Of a stretch of 64,000 nucleotides of DNA, positions 56,397-64,000 are shown piece by piece; positions within the stretch are counted from its first letter, which is position 1; each line of letters starts with the position of its first letter. The stretch is from Betaproteobacteria bacterium (GTDB lineage: Bacteria; Pseudomonadota; Gammaproteobacteria; Burkholderiales; Casimicrobiaceae): NCBI GenBank assembly GCA_013298695.1, contig JAAFIS010000012.1:1-64000 (forward strand), read 5' to 3'. The notes below the pieces were generated by a model. The model did no database searches and was not told the DNA's origin. It worked only from the letters and a program-made list of their open reading frames with translations. Both the position numbers and the translations under genes were made by a program.

Positions 56397-56694
56397 TGTG
56401 CAGGAGCTCAGGCTGCCCAACACGCTGATTCCATTCAGCTTAGCTCGCGGGCTTTTTGATCGAGGCGTCGGCGGAAGTGGCAACGCAATCTGATTCCAAT
56501 ACTGCAATTTTTTCGTTCGAAGTGAAGTCGCGAATGACTCGCGCCACGGTGGGCGAGGTGTCGGCGAAGTCATTTTCGGCTACGCTAGCTAGGTCTATCT
56601 CGTGAACGTCTGGTGTGTGCAGCGCGCTCTTTTGTGGCGAATCGATGCGGATCGCTGTCAGGCGTTTGTTAATTAAATTTTGTCGTATGGATCA
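56397..56694. other. 298-bp gap upstream of the first RCC1 gene
   Basis: The gap holds no convincing reading frame. It is AT-richer near 56640-56690 (GTTAATTAAATTTTGTC), which may contain the promoter of the RCC1-repeat gene; no clear -35/-10 pair stands out. Confidence 0.4.
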
Positions 56695-59109
56695 ATGAAC
56701 TTAACTCTTGGAATGCTTTTATCTCGCGCAGGCGCGAGCCTAGGATTTTTTCGCAACGTTGCCACTTTCTTTTTCGCGTTTATTGCCAGCTGCGCAACGT
56801 CCGCTTACGCACAAACGTATCAACAGGTCAGCGTGGGCAACAACCACAGCTGCGCAGTGCTCGCGAGTGGCGCCGTACAGTGCTGGGGGCTGGGCGACGA
56901 GGGGCGACTTGGCGCTGGCGGATCAGCAAGCAGCAGCACGCCGGTAACGGTGCTCGGGATCGGCAACGCGCTAAGTGTGAGCGCGGGTGGCAAGCACAGT
57001 TGCGCCGTGCTTGCAAACGGCGGCGTACAGTGCTGGGGCAGCGGCGTTAATGGGCAGCTCGGGAATGGCGGGATAGTGGACAGCAACGTGCCGGTTGCAG
57101 TCGATGGGATTAGTAACGCGATTAGCGTGAGCGCGGGCAGCGCCCACAGCTGCGCCGTGCTCGCCAGCGGCGCGGTGCAATGCTGGGGGCTCGGTATTGA
57201 TGGTCGCCTTGGTAACGGTAGCAAGACGGACAGCAGCACGCCGGTGAACGTGATCGGGATTGGCAACGCGTTAAACGTGAGCGCGGGGTCTAGTCACACT
57301 TGCGCCGTGCTTGCAAACGGGGCGACCCAATGCTGGGGCTCAGGCGCTAATGGCCGACTAGGCGATGGCGGCACGACGGACAGCAGTACACCGGTAACCG
57401 TTACCGGGATTAGCACCGCGACAAGCGTGAGCGCGGGATCAAGTCATACCTGTGCAGTGCTTGCGAGTGGCGGCGTTCAGTGCTGGGGTGACGGCACCTT
57501 CGGCCGGCTGGGCAACGGCGGCAGCCTGAGCAGCAGCACGCCGGTGGCGGTTACTGGCATCAGCGCAGCAACCAGCGTAAGCGCCGGCGGCTTTCATAGC
57601 TGTGCGGTGCTTTCTAGCGGCAGCGTCCAGTGCTGGGGCTTGGGCAGCGGTGGCCGACTAGGCAGTGGCGGCGTGAGCAACAGCACCACCCCGGTGACCG
57701 TGAGCGCGATGAGCACCGCGACTCGGGTGAGCACGGGTAGTTTCCACAGCTGCGCGCTGATTGCCAACGGCGGCGTGCAGTGCTGGGGCACGGGCGGCAG
57801 CGGCTTACTCGGCAACGGCAGCACGACTGCCGCGACTACGCCGGTGGCGGTCACTGCAACTAGCAACGTAGCCGATGTCAGCACGGGCGGCTCCCACAGC
57901 TGCGCGCTGCTCACTTCTGGTGGCGTACAGTGTTGGGGTGCAGGCTTCAACGGTCGCCTTGGCACTGGCAACACAGCCGACAGTCGCACTCCATTGCTGG
58001 TGAGCGGAATTGGCAACGCAATTGGGGTCAGTGCGGGCAGCGCCCACAGCTGTGCAGCGCTTTCGACCGGCGGGGTCCAGTGCTGGGGTGCGGGCAGCTT
58101 CGGAAGGCTAGGCAACGGCGGCGCGTTGGACAGCTCTACGCCGGTGGCGGTGACCGGAATTAGCACTGCGACGAGCGTCAGCGCTGGCACCTTTCATAGC
58201 TGCGCGGTGCTCGCTTCCGGCGGCGTACAGTGCTGGGGTGCGGGCGGCGCCGGAAGGCTTGGCAACGGCAGCGCGACAGACAGCACCACGCCGGTCGCAG
58301 TTACCGGGATTACCAACGCTACCGCCGTTACTGCGGGCGGGTCTCACAGCTGCGCTGTACTTGCCAACGGAGGCGTGCTGTGCTGGGGCTTAGGCAGCAG
58401 CGGGCAGCTTGGCAATGGTGGCGTCGCAAATAGCAACACGCCTGTATCCGTGACCGGAATCAGCAATGCTTTAAGTGTGAGCGCCGGAACCAATCACACT
58501 TGCGCGTTGTTAGCCGGCGGCGGTGTGCAGTGTTGGGGCGCAGGCGACGGTCGCCTTGGCAACGGCGGTATCGCGGGAAGCAACACGCCCGTGAGCGTTT
58601 CCGGAATTGCCAGCGCAAGCGCAGTTGACGCGGGCGCGTCACACACTTGCGCGTTGCTCGCTAGCGGCGCAACTCGTTGCTGGGGTGTGAATGCTACGGG
58701 GGCACTCGGCGACGGAAGTTTCATTGATCAAACAACGCCAGTCGCGGTGTACGGCCTCGCCAGTGTGACGCGTGTTTCAGCGGGCGGATTACACACTTGC
58801 GCAACTGTTTCTGGCGGCCGCGTCCACTGTTGGGGAGCCAACGCTTTTGGGCAACTTGGAGACGGCACGGGCGCGATAGACCTGAGCACGCCGCAATATG
58901 TCTCGACAACCCGATGCGACCAAGATTTCGACGGCGACGGACTGGTCTCGGCCACCACCGATGGCTTGATGCTTTCGCGCGCACTTCTTGGATTGTCTGG
59001 CAGCGCCGTAACCGCCGGCACGCTCGGCGTTGGCGCCACCCGCGCGAGCTGGCAACAGATTCGCGACTACATGACACAGGTGTGTAAAGTCACCGGGCTT
59101 GCGCCCTAG
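56695..59109 (+). CDS. Secreted RCC1-repeat protein with 14 repeats
   Basis: An 804-residue exported protein. A signal peptide (NVATFFFAFIASCATSAYAQ) is followed by 14 RCC1-type repeats of about 50 residues (150 bp). Each has the core HSCAVLASGAVQCWG...GRLGNGG...STPVTVTGI..A..VSAG. Two cysteines per repeat (HSCA and QCWG) could form a disulphide. The last 65 residues hold DFDGDGLVSATTDGLMLSRALLGLSG and TWQQIRDYMTQVCK-like segments, with a DxDxDG calcium loop, resembling a dockerin half. Fourteen repeats equals two seven-bladed propellers. ATG 56695 was chosen over TTG 56680. The function is unknown. Confidence 0.9.
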   Translation: MNLTLGMLLSRAGASLGFFRNVATFFFAFIASCATSAYAQTYQQVSVGNNHSCAVLASGAVQCWGLGDEGRLGAGGSASSSTPVTVLGIGNALSVSAGGKHSCAVLANGGVQCWGSGVNGQLGNGGIVDSNVPVAVDGISNAISVSAGSAHSCAVLASGAVQCWGLGIDGRLGNGSKTDSSTPVNVIGIGNALNVSAGSSHTCAVLANGATQCWGSGANGRLGDGGTTDSSTPVTVTGISTATSVSAGSSHTCAVLASGGVQCWGDGTFGRLGNGGSLSSSTPVAVTGISAATSVSAGGFHSCAVLSSGSVQCWGLGSGGRLGSGGVSNSTTPVTVSAMSTATRVSTGSFHSCALIANGGVQCWGTGGSGLLGNGSTTAATTPVAVTATSNVADVSTGGSHSCALLTSGGVQCWGAGFNGRLGTGNTADSRTPLLVSGIGNAIGVSAGSAHSCAALSTGGVQCWGAGSFGRLGNGGALDSSTPVAVTGISTATSVSAGTFHSCAVLASGGVQCWGAGGAGRLGNGSATDSTTPVAVTGITNATAVTAGGSHSCAVLANGGVLCWGLGSSGQLGNGGVANSNTPVSVTGISNALSVSAGTNHTCALLAGGGVQCWGAGDGRLGNGGIAGSNTPVSVSGIASASAVDAGASHTCALLASGATRCWGVNATGALGDGSFIDQTTPVAVYGLASVTRVSAGGLHTCATVSGGRVHCWGANAFGQLGDGTGAIDLSTPQYVSTTRCDQDFDGDGLVSATTDGLMLSRALLGLSGSAVTAGTLGVGATRASWQQIRDYMTQVCKVTGLAP

Positions 59110-59247
59110 GCGCGCTGCGCGTTTTGTTGGCGAGACTAGGCGCGGCTTGTAGACGGTGGGAGTCGCCAACAACCACCGGCGTGTTTTCGGCGCAAAATCT
59201 GACTACGCAGTTTCTGATCGCCAACGATCACGTTTTTTGGGGGTTAC

Positions 59248-60615
59248 ATGCGCATTGACTGTTTGTTCAAAAAATTTACCGACTGTGTTCGCTTAGCGCT
59301 CAAGCGCGGTGGTGTGCTGGGGGTGATTGGGGTCAACGCGCTCATTGCCTGCGCGGCGCAAGCGGGCGCGCAAACGTATCAGCAGGTGGACGTGGGCCCC
59401 AATCACAGCTGCGCCGTGATCCCTAGCGGCGCGGTGCAGTGCTGGGGTGCTGGCATCGGCGGACGACTTGGCAACGGTAGTACTACGGATTTCAGCACGC
59501 CAGTCCCAGTGACCGGGATTGCCAGCGCGAGCGCCGTGAGTGCGGGTGGCAGCAACAGTTGCGCGCTACTAGCGAGCGGCGGGGTGCAGTGCTGGGGCTC
59601 TGGTAGCGTTGGGCAGCTCGGCAATGGCGGTACTGACGAAAGCAGCACGCCCGTTTCGGTCACTGGGATCACCACAGCGACCGCAGTGAGCGTAGGCAGC
59701 GCGCACAGCTGCGCGGTGCTTACGAGTGGCGGGGTGAGGTGCTGGGGCAATGGCTTAAATTTTCGACTTGGCAATGGCAGCATTTTCGTTAGTACCGAAC
59801 CCGTTCCGGTCATCGGGATCACGACCGCGACCTCGGTGGGTGCGGGCAGCTCCCACAGTTGTGCGTTACTCACTGGCGGCAGTGTGCAATGTTGGGGCGG
59901 CGGCGGCCGGCTTGGCAACGGCAGCACCGGCGAGAGCGCCACGTCGGTTACGGTCACCGGGATTACCAACGCTACGAGCGTGAGTGTGGGTGAGTTCCAT
60001 ACGTGCGCCGTGCTTGCTGGCGGTACGGTGCAGTGTTGGGGCGGCGGCGGCAACGGCCGACTTGGCAATGGCAGCACGGCCGATAGCACGGTGCCTGTTG
60101 CTGTTACTGGTATCAACAACGCCACAGGTGTGAGCGCGGGCAACGAGCACGCTTGCGCGGTGCTTGCGAGCGGTGCAGTGCAATGTTGGGGCGGCGGCGG
60201 TAGCGGCCAGCTTGGCAACGGCAGCACGGCAGATAGCAGCACTCCGGTTGCAGTCGTTGGGATCACGAATGCGATCCGCGTTAGCGCGGGCGGCCGCCAC
60301 AGCTGCGCGCTGCTCGGGAGCGGCGCCGTGCGCTGCTGGGGAGAGAACGGCTCTGGACAGCTCGGCAATGGAGCCGCCCCGATCGATCAACTAACGCCAC
60401 AGTTCATCGCTACCACGCGCTGCGACATCGACTTCGACGGCGACGGCATGGTGTCGGCTACCACCGATGGCTTGATCCTCTCGCGGGCGCTACTCGGCCT
60501 GTCCGGCGACGCCGTGACCAACGGCGCGCTCAGCGCAGGATCAACGCGCACAACATGGCAACAGATTCGCGATTACATGACACAGGTGTGTAAGGTCAAC
60601 GGACTTGCGCCCTAG
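59248..60615 (+). CDS. Secreted RCC1-repeat protein with 7 repeats
   Basis: A 455-residue paralogue of the preceding protein. The N-terminal 43 residues are a signal peptide with a late hydrophobic core (GVLGVIGVNALIACAAQAGAQ). Seven RCC1 repeats follow, then the C-terminal domain CDIDFDGDGMVSATTDGLILSRALLGLSGDAV and WQQIRDYMTQVCKVNGLAP. The 3' ends of the two genes are nearly identical at the DNA level, indicating duplication or gene conversion. Seven repeats would make a single propeller. It starts 138 bp after its paralogue, so they may share a transcript. Confidence 0.9.
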   Translation: MRIDCLFKKFTDCVRLALKRGGVLGVIGVNALIACAAQAGAQTYQQVDVGPNHSCAVIPSGAVQCWGAGIGGRLGNGSTTDFSTPVPVTGIASASAVSAGGSNSCALLASGGVQCWGSGSVGQLGNGGTDESSTPVSVTGITTATAVSVGSAHSCAVLTSGGVRCWGNGLNFRLGNGSIFVSTEPVPVIGITTATSVGAGSSHSCALLTGGSVQCWGGGGRLGNGSTGESATSVTVTGITNATSVSVGEFHTCAVLAGGTVQCWGGGGNGRLGNGSTADSTVPVAVTGINNATGVSAGNEHACAVLASGAVQCWGGGGSGQLGNGSTADSSTPVAVVGITNAIRVSAGGRHSCALLGSGAVRCWGENGSGQLGNGAAPIDQLTPQFIATTRCDIDFDGDGMVSATTDGLILSRALLGLSGDAVTNGALSAGSTRTTWQQIRDYMTQVCKVNGLAP

Positions 60616-60655
60616 TGCGCCCCAGCGACTTCGAGCGGTGACTGACGCTGGATGA

Positions 60656-61732
60656 CTATTCCGGCTGCGCAAGCCGACGTTTTTGCACGTCGCCAGCGAG
60701 TTGGCGCAACACCGATTCGGTCGCTTGCCAATCAATACACGCATCGGTGATTGAGACGCCGTATTCGAGCGTTTTTCCCGGCGCTAAATCCTGTCGTCCA
60801 CCGTTTAAATGTGATTCGATCATTACGCCGAAGATGCGCTCGTCGCCTGCGGCCATTTGGCGGCCTACGTCTGCTGAAACTTCGATTTGTCTCTCGTGTT
60901 GTTTGCTTGAGTTTGCGTGTGAGAAATCAACCATGATGCGCTGTGGCAAACCCGCTTTGGCGAGTTCCGCGCCACTGGCTTGTACGCTCGCGGCGTCGTA
61001 GTTCGGCGCTTTTCCGCCACGCAAAATGACGTGGCAGTCTTCATTGCCGTTGGTTGAAATGATCGCGCTGTGGCCGCCTTTGGTGACCGACAAAAAGAAG
61101 TGTGGCGCAGCGGCGGCTTTGATCGCGTCGACAGCGATTTTGATATTGCCGTCGGTGCCGTTTTTAAAGCCCATCGGGCAGCTCATGCCGGAGGCAAGTT
61201 GACGATGCACTTGGCTCTCGGTCGTGCGTGCGCCGATCGCGCCCCACGAGATGAGGTCAGCGTAGTATTGCGGCGTGAGGGTATCTAGGAATTCGGTGGC
61301 TGCCGGCAGGCCAATTTCGTTAATTTCCAGCAGTAGCTCGCGCGCCAGGCGCAAGCCTTCGTTGATCTTGAAGCTGCCGTCGAGGAGCGGATCGTTAATG
61401 AGCCCTTTCCAGCCGACGGTTGTGCGCGGCTTTTCGAAATACACCCGCATCACTACGACCAAATCATGCGCGAGTTCATCACGCAGCAGTTTGAGCCGAT
61501 TCGCATATTCAAGCGCCGATTTCTTGTCGTGCATGGAGCAAGGCCCGACGATCACTACCAAACGATCATCCGCACCGTGCAGCACCTTGTGGATATCGCG
61601 CCGAGTGTCATAAACCAACTGCTCAACGGCGTCGCTCGGCTTAAATTCACGCAGAAGATGCGAAGGTGGCGCGAGTTCGAAAATGTCGCGGATGCGAACG
61701 TCGTCAACCTGACGATTTAGCGAGTTGGTCAT
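60656..61732 (-). CDS. aroG: 3-deoxy-7-phosphoheptulonate (DAHP) synthase, class I
   Basis: It condenses phosphoenolpyruvate and erythrose 4-phosphate, the first step of aromatic amino acid synthesis. The 358 residues contain DRLVVIVGPCSMHDKKSALEYANRL, MRVYFEKPRTTVGWKGLINDPLLDGSFKIN, LPAATEFLDTLTPQYYADLISWGAIGARTTESQVHRQLASG, GFKNGTDG and VDFSHANSSKQ, matching the AroF/G/H type. The paralogue type (Phe-, Tyr- or Trp-regulated) cannot be fixed. It is convergent with the RCC1 pair and has a REP pair in its upstream region. Confidence 0.95.
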   Translation of the reverse strand: MTNSLNRQVDDVRIRDIFELAPPSHLLREFKPSDAVEQLVYDTRRDIHKVLHGADDRLVVIVGPCSMHDKKSALEYANRLKLLRDELAHDLVVVMRVYFEKPRTTVGWKGLINDPLLDGSFKINEGLRLARELLLEINEIGLPAATEFLDTLTPQYYADLISWGAIGARTTESQVHRQLASGMSCPMGFKNGTDGNIKIAVDAIKAAAAPHFFLSVTKGGHSAIISTNGNEDCHVILRGGKAPNYDAASVQASGAELAKAGLPQRIMVDFSHANSSKQHERQIEVSADVGRQMAAGDERIFGVMIESHLNGGRQDLAPGKTLEYGVSITDACIDWQATESVLRQLAGDVQKRRLAQPE

Positions 61733-61894
61733 GAGAGCGGATAATTTGTGCGATGCGTCAATTGTACCTCGGTGAGCGAAAATTGCTTTTCGGATGATTT
61801 AGTAGGGGCGTGAAGCAATAATAATGCGTTTCCAATGAAAATTTACAAAAAAAATAGCTGAGTAGTTGATTTTATTAAAATACATCTTTGCTGT

Positions 61895-61986
61895 GTATCG
61901 CCTATTTAATTGGGTTTACAATAGATTCAATGCATTTATCGCAAATAGACTAAATCAACGCTAAAGCCCGTTTAAATAGGCGCTAC
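61895..61986. repeat. Paired REP element (92 bp)
   Basis: GTATCGCCTATTTAATTGGG at the left and GCCCGTTTAAATAGGCGCTAC at the right form an inverted pair, outer ends GTATCGCC and GGCGCTAC. The spacer shares ATAGACTAAAT with the element at 8381 (ATCGACTAAAT). Confidence 0.8.
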
Positions 61987-61990
61987 GTCG

Positions 61991-62013
61991 AAAAAAAACC
62001 CGCACTAGGCGGG
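61991..62013 (-). terminator. Minus-strand intrinsic terminator of the TPR gene
   Basis: On the minus strand, CCCGC-CTAGT-GCGGG is followed by eight T residues. It ends transcripts of the kinase-like TPR gene before they reach the aroG promoter region. Confidence 0.8.
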
Positions 62014-62028
62014 TGGGGAGAGTAATTC

Positions 62029-62059
62029 GTGGGAGCCTGTGGAGGAATCAGGCTCCCAC
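62029..62059. repeat. Ten-bp perfect hairpin
   Basis: GTGGGAGCCT and AGGCTCCCAC form a perfect 10-bp stem with an 11-base loop. It has no T run. It lies in the 3' region of the TPR transcript and could stabilise the RNA or be a REP-like element. Confidence 0.7.
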
Positions 62060-62232
62060 ACGCCAGCGCGGCATCCAGAGCATGAACGAATGCGCTTGCG
62101 TTGTTCCGAACCGGGGGAGATTCGGCGCTGCGGAGAACGTCACTGAGTTCGCCGCATAAATCCTGAGTCGATGGGAGTTAACTCAGGGTTCAAATAGAAA
62201 GACGCTGTCTTTGAACAAATTGCGACACTGGT

Positions 62233-64000
62233 TTACAAAAAATAAAAGCTTGCAAGTGGTGCGCGAACCTGCGACGTGTCTGGATGACCGAGCGATCGCG
62301 CGAATTCCGCCGCGCTCCGATCAATCGCAGCGAGGTCGGACGGCGTAAGCGCAAGTGCCTCGACGTAATTGAGCAGTGCTCGCGCGTAGTGTTTCTCGGG
62401 TAGTTCTAGCGGTAGTGCAGCACGCGCGTTTGCAATTGCCGCTTTCGCTTTCGCCGCGTCAAGCGCTGCAACTGCCATCGCGAATTCAAGGTGAGCGCCG
62501 ACGACGCGCTGTGAAAATCCGCCGCGTTGGCTCTTCGCAGCGATGTCGCGCACGCGCTCCAGCGTTTTCGCGGTCGCGGCTGCGTTCGCCGATGTCGCTA
62601 CCGGATTCCGGCGCCGCTCGATTCCCGCCTGTGCGCGCTCGATTCGATTGAGCCAGGGGCCAGGTTCGAGTGCGATTTCGATTGCCGTCTTTCGAGCGGT
62701 GTCAATCATGTCAACGGCCGCTTTGTCGTCGCCCGCTGCGTCGAAAAGCAGAGCTAAGCGCGTAGCGAGCCAGACGCCGCGTTCACTCTTCGCGCGAGCG
62801 AGAGCGCTCATGCGCTCTGCGACGTAACGTGCACCCGTTACAAGATCGTTCGGCACAACGCGCCCGAAAAGTGTCTGCACTTCGAGAATATCGATGTCGG
62901 TCGAGAGTTTGCGAAGCTCGTCGAAGTCCGGCAACTGATCTTGCAGCGCGCGCAGCGTTCTGTAACTCGCCTCGGCTTTTGCGCCATCACCGAGGCGGTA
63001 GTAGAGATATCCAAGCTCGTTGTTTACGTCGAACACTTGCATGCTTTGCGCGCCCGCGAGCGCCGTCCACGCGTCGCGCGCTTTCAGCAATCGAGCCTCG
63101 GCACCGTCGTAGCGACCCACCACCACCTGAGTGCTTGTCAACGACTGCAAATTGTGCAGCGCGAGTTTTTCTTCGCCAGCAGGAGGATTGCGATACGCAG
63201 CTTCATTTCGCAGAAGCATCTGATGCGCCTCAGCCCAGCGGCCCTGCGAAGTTAAAGCGCGCGCGTAATCGCCTTCAGCCTCGGCGCGCCGCCACTGATC
63301 TCTGGGCGCGGGTTGTAGCGTCGACAGGTAAGTTTGAAATGCGCGCTCGCTTTCGTCAAAGCGAAACAATCGAGCGAGCGTGTTGGCCCGTGCAAGCTGG
63401 GCGCGGGTAAGGCGAATATCGTCGCGGGGCAACTTCTCTTGGAGCACCGATAGCGCTTGCTCCAAACCCGCAAGCGCGCCGACTTCATCCTCAAGCCAAT
63501 ACAAAATCTCTGCGTAGTCCGCGCGCGCAAGCGCAGTGTTGACATCGTTCGGGCCGTGCAGCAGTTCTGCAAGTTCAAGTGCGCGCTTCGCAATCGGCAG
63601 CGCCTCGGTGTCGCGTGACAACGAGCGAAACGTCTTGGTGAGCATGGTTGAAAGCCGCGCTTCGGTTTCGGGGTCATTTGCGAAGCGCGCACCGACGTCT
63701 TGTTTCGCGCGCTCAAGAAGTGTGAGCGCTGTGGGCCATTGCCCGCCGTTCAACGCAGGGTCAGATTTCGCGAGCAGATCGATTAAATAGTCTGCTGTTT
63801 TAGTGGCGCGAGCCGCCTCAGCATTTGCGCGCTCTGCCTGCCACAATGACGTCGCTAAGCCGCCAGCAAGTGCAACGAACAGTGAAATCGCGAGCGCCAC
63901 GGGCAGCCAGTTTCGTTGTAACCAAAGGCGCGTCCGATACGCTCGATCGTGTGCTCTCGCAGCGATCGGTCGCTGCTCGGAAAAGCGCCTGAGATCGGCG
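62233..64000 (-). CDS. C-terminal part of a Ser/Thr kinase-like protein with TPRs (partial)
   Basis: The frame stays open to the window edge, so the N-terminal part lies outside. The edge begins ADLRRFSEQRPIAARAHDRAYRTRLWLQRNWLPVALAI, the usual juxtamembrane segment of bacterial TPR serine/threonine kinases (after DLxRYLxxRPxxA). One membrane segment (VALAISLFVALAGGLATSLW) follows, then a tetratricopeptide region of ~500 residues outside the cytoplasm (TADYLIDLLAKSDP, ALPIAKRALELAELLHGPND, LGYLYYRLGDGAKAEASYRTL). The kinase domain itself is not visible. GTG 63900 is an internal codon, not the start. Confidence 0.8.
   Translation of the reverse strand, partial: ADLRRFSEQRPIAARAHDRAYRTRLWLQRNWLPVALAISLFVALAGGLATSLWQAERANAEAARATKTADYLIDLLAKSDPALNGGQWPTALTLLERAKQDVGARFANDPETEARLSTMLTKTFRSLSRDTEALPIAKRALELAELLHGPNDVNTALARADYAEILYWLEDEVGALAGLEQALSVLQEKLPRDDIRLTRAQLARANTLARLFRFDESERAFQTYLSTLQPAPRDQWRRAEAEGDYARALTSQGRWAEAHQMLLRNEAAYRNPPAGEEKLALHNLQSLTSTQVVVGRYDGAEARLLKARDAWTALAGAQSMQVFDVNNELGYLYYRLGDGAKAEASYRTLRALQDQLPDFDELRKLSTDIDILEVQTLFGRVVPNDLVTGARYVAERMSALARAKSERGVWLATRLALLFDAAGDDKAAVDMIDTARKTAIEIALEPGPWLNRIERAQAGIERRRNPVATSANAAATAKTLERVRDIAAKSQRGGFSQRVVGAHLEFAMAVAALDAAKAKAAIANARAALPLELPEKHYARALLNYVEALALTPSDLAAIDRSAAEFARSLGHPDTSQVRAPLASFYFL

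Larger units (their letters stand above)
61733..62232. other. 500-bp AT-rich intergenic region
   Basis: The gap lies upstream of aroG (minus strand) and downstream of the TPR gene (minus strand). It holds a REP pair, a minus-strand terminator and a separate hairpin, listed individually. Its first part (61790-61890) is strongly AT-rich and may contain the aroG promoter. No gene is visible. Confidence 0.5.

Noticed and set aside
56820-60390. Long minus-strand frames opposite the RCC1 genes
   Set aside because: The 150-bp repeats in the plus-strand genes keep the opposite frames open; products are proline/serine repeats without a start signal.
1-64000. CRISPR array, prophage or complete insertion sequence
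   Set aside because: No regularly spaced direct repeats with unique spacers, phage genes or IS transposases other than the RAYT were seen.

Overview
The window looks like chromosome of a betaproteobacterium, probably Burkholderiales. The evidence is the 5S/tRNA-Phe end of an rRNA operon next to rimP-nusA-infB-rbfA-truB, the divergent rne/rluC pair, a phenylacetate cluster with a TetR-type (PaaR) regulator, a Bug-type solute receptor, and moderately high GC with strong GCG/CGC codon use. The genus cannot be fixed from the sequence alone.

Layout. 0-8.4 kb: end of an rRNA operon, then the translation/transcription operon (rimP, nusA, infB, rbfA, truB) and dnaB. 8.5-17.2 kb: aerobic phenylacetate catabolism (paaG, paaABC, paaE, paaR, an enoyl-CoA hydratase), with a PAS/GAF/GGDEF/EAL protein inserted and paaD missing. 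A well-formed promoter with a palindromic operator inside its spacer precedes paaA. 17.2-20.1 kb: mobB, an outer-membrane protein and an aminotransferase. 20.1-26.6 kb: an accessory island. It holds a remnant integron cassette array without an integrase (a SMI1/KNR4 cassette, a complete attC, and a frameshifted DUF4272 cassette), a REP-associated tyrosine transposase with its own REPs sitting where the second attC should be, an aspartoacylase-like gene, a SOUL protein, an LRR-DUF1963 fusion and a decayed DUF1287 gene. 26.7-30 kb: Bug receptor, cupin, and a TetR/SDR pair sharing an operator-like motif. 30-49.4 kb: housekeeping genes (rne, rluC, HAD, S49 peptidase, purL, glnD, map, dapD, dapC, gph, ubiG). 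49.4-64 kb: LytS/LytTR two-component system, DUF2141 plus carotenoid oxygenase, YheT-like hydrolase, membrane protein, two secreted RCC1-repeat paralogues, DAHP synthase, and the C-terminal part of a kinase-like TPR protein running off the end.

The most interesting structures are repeats. (1) A family of REP-like palindromes (core CGCCCAATT-N-AATTGGGCG, with a GTAG/GTAT foot) occurs singly or as 92-96 bp inverted pairs. Single copies supply the truB start codon and the dapC stop codon. (2) The start of rbfA has been copied in tandem four times, creating decoy upstream ORFs. (3) A typical intergenic palindromic repeat sits in frame inside purL. (4) The two RCC1 paralogues carry exactly 14 and 7 repeats, which fits two versus one seven-bladed propeller, and both end in the same calcium-loop-like domain.

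Several starts were moved from the longest reading frame to a better-supported start codon; each case is stated in its entry.
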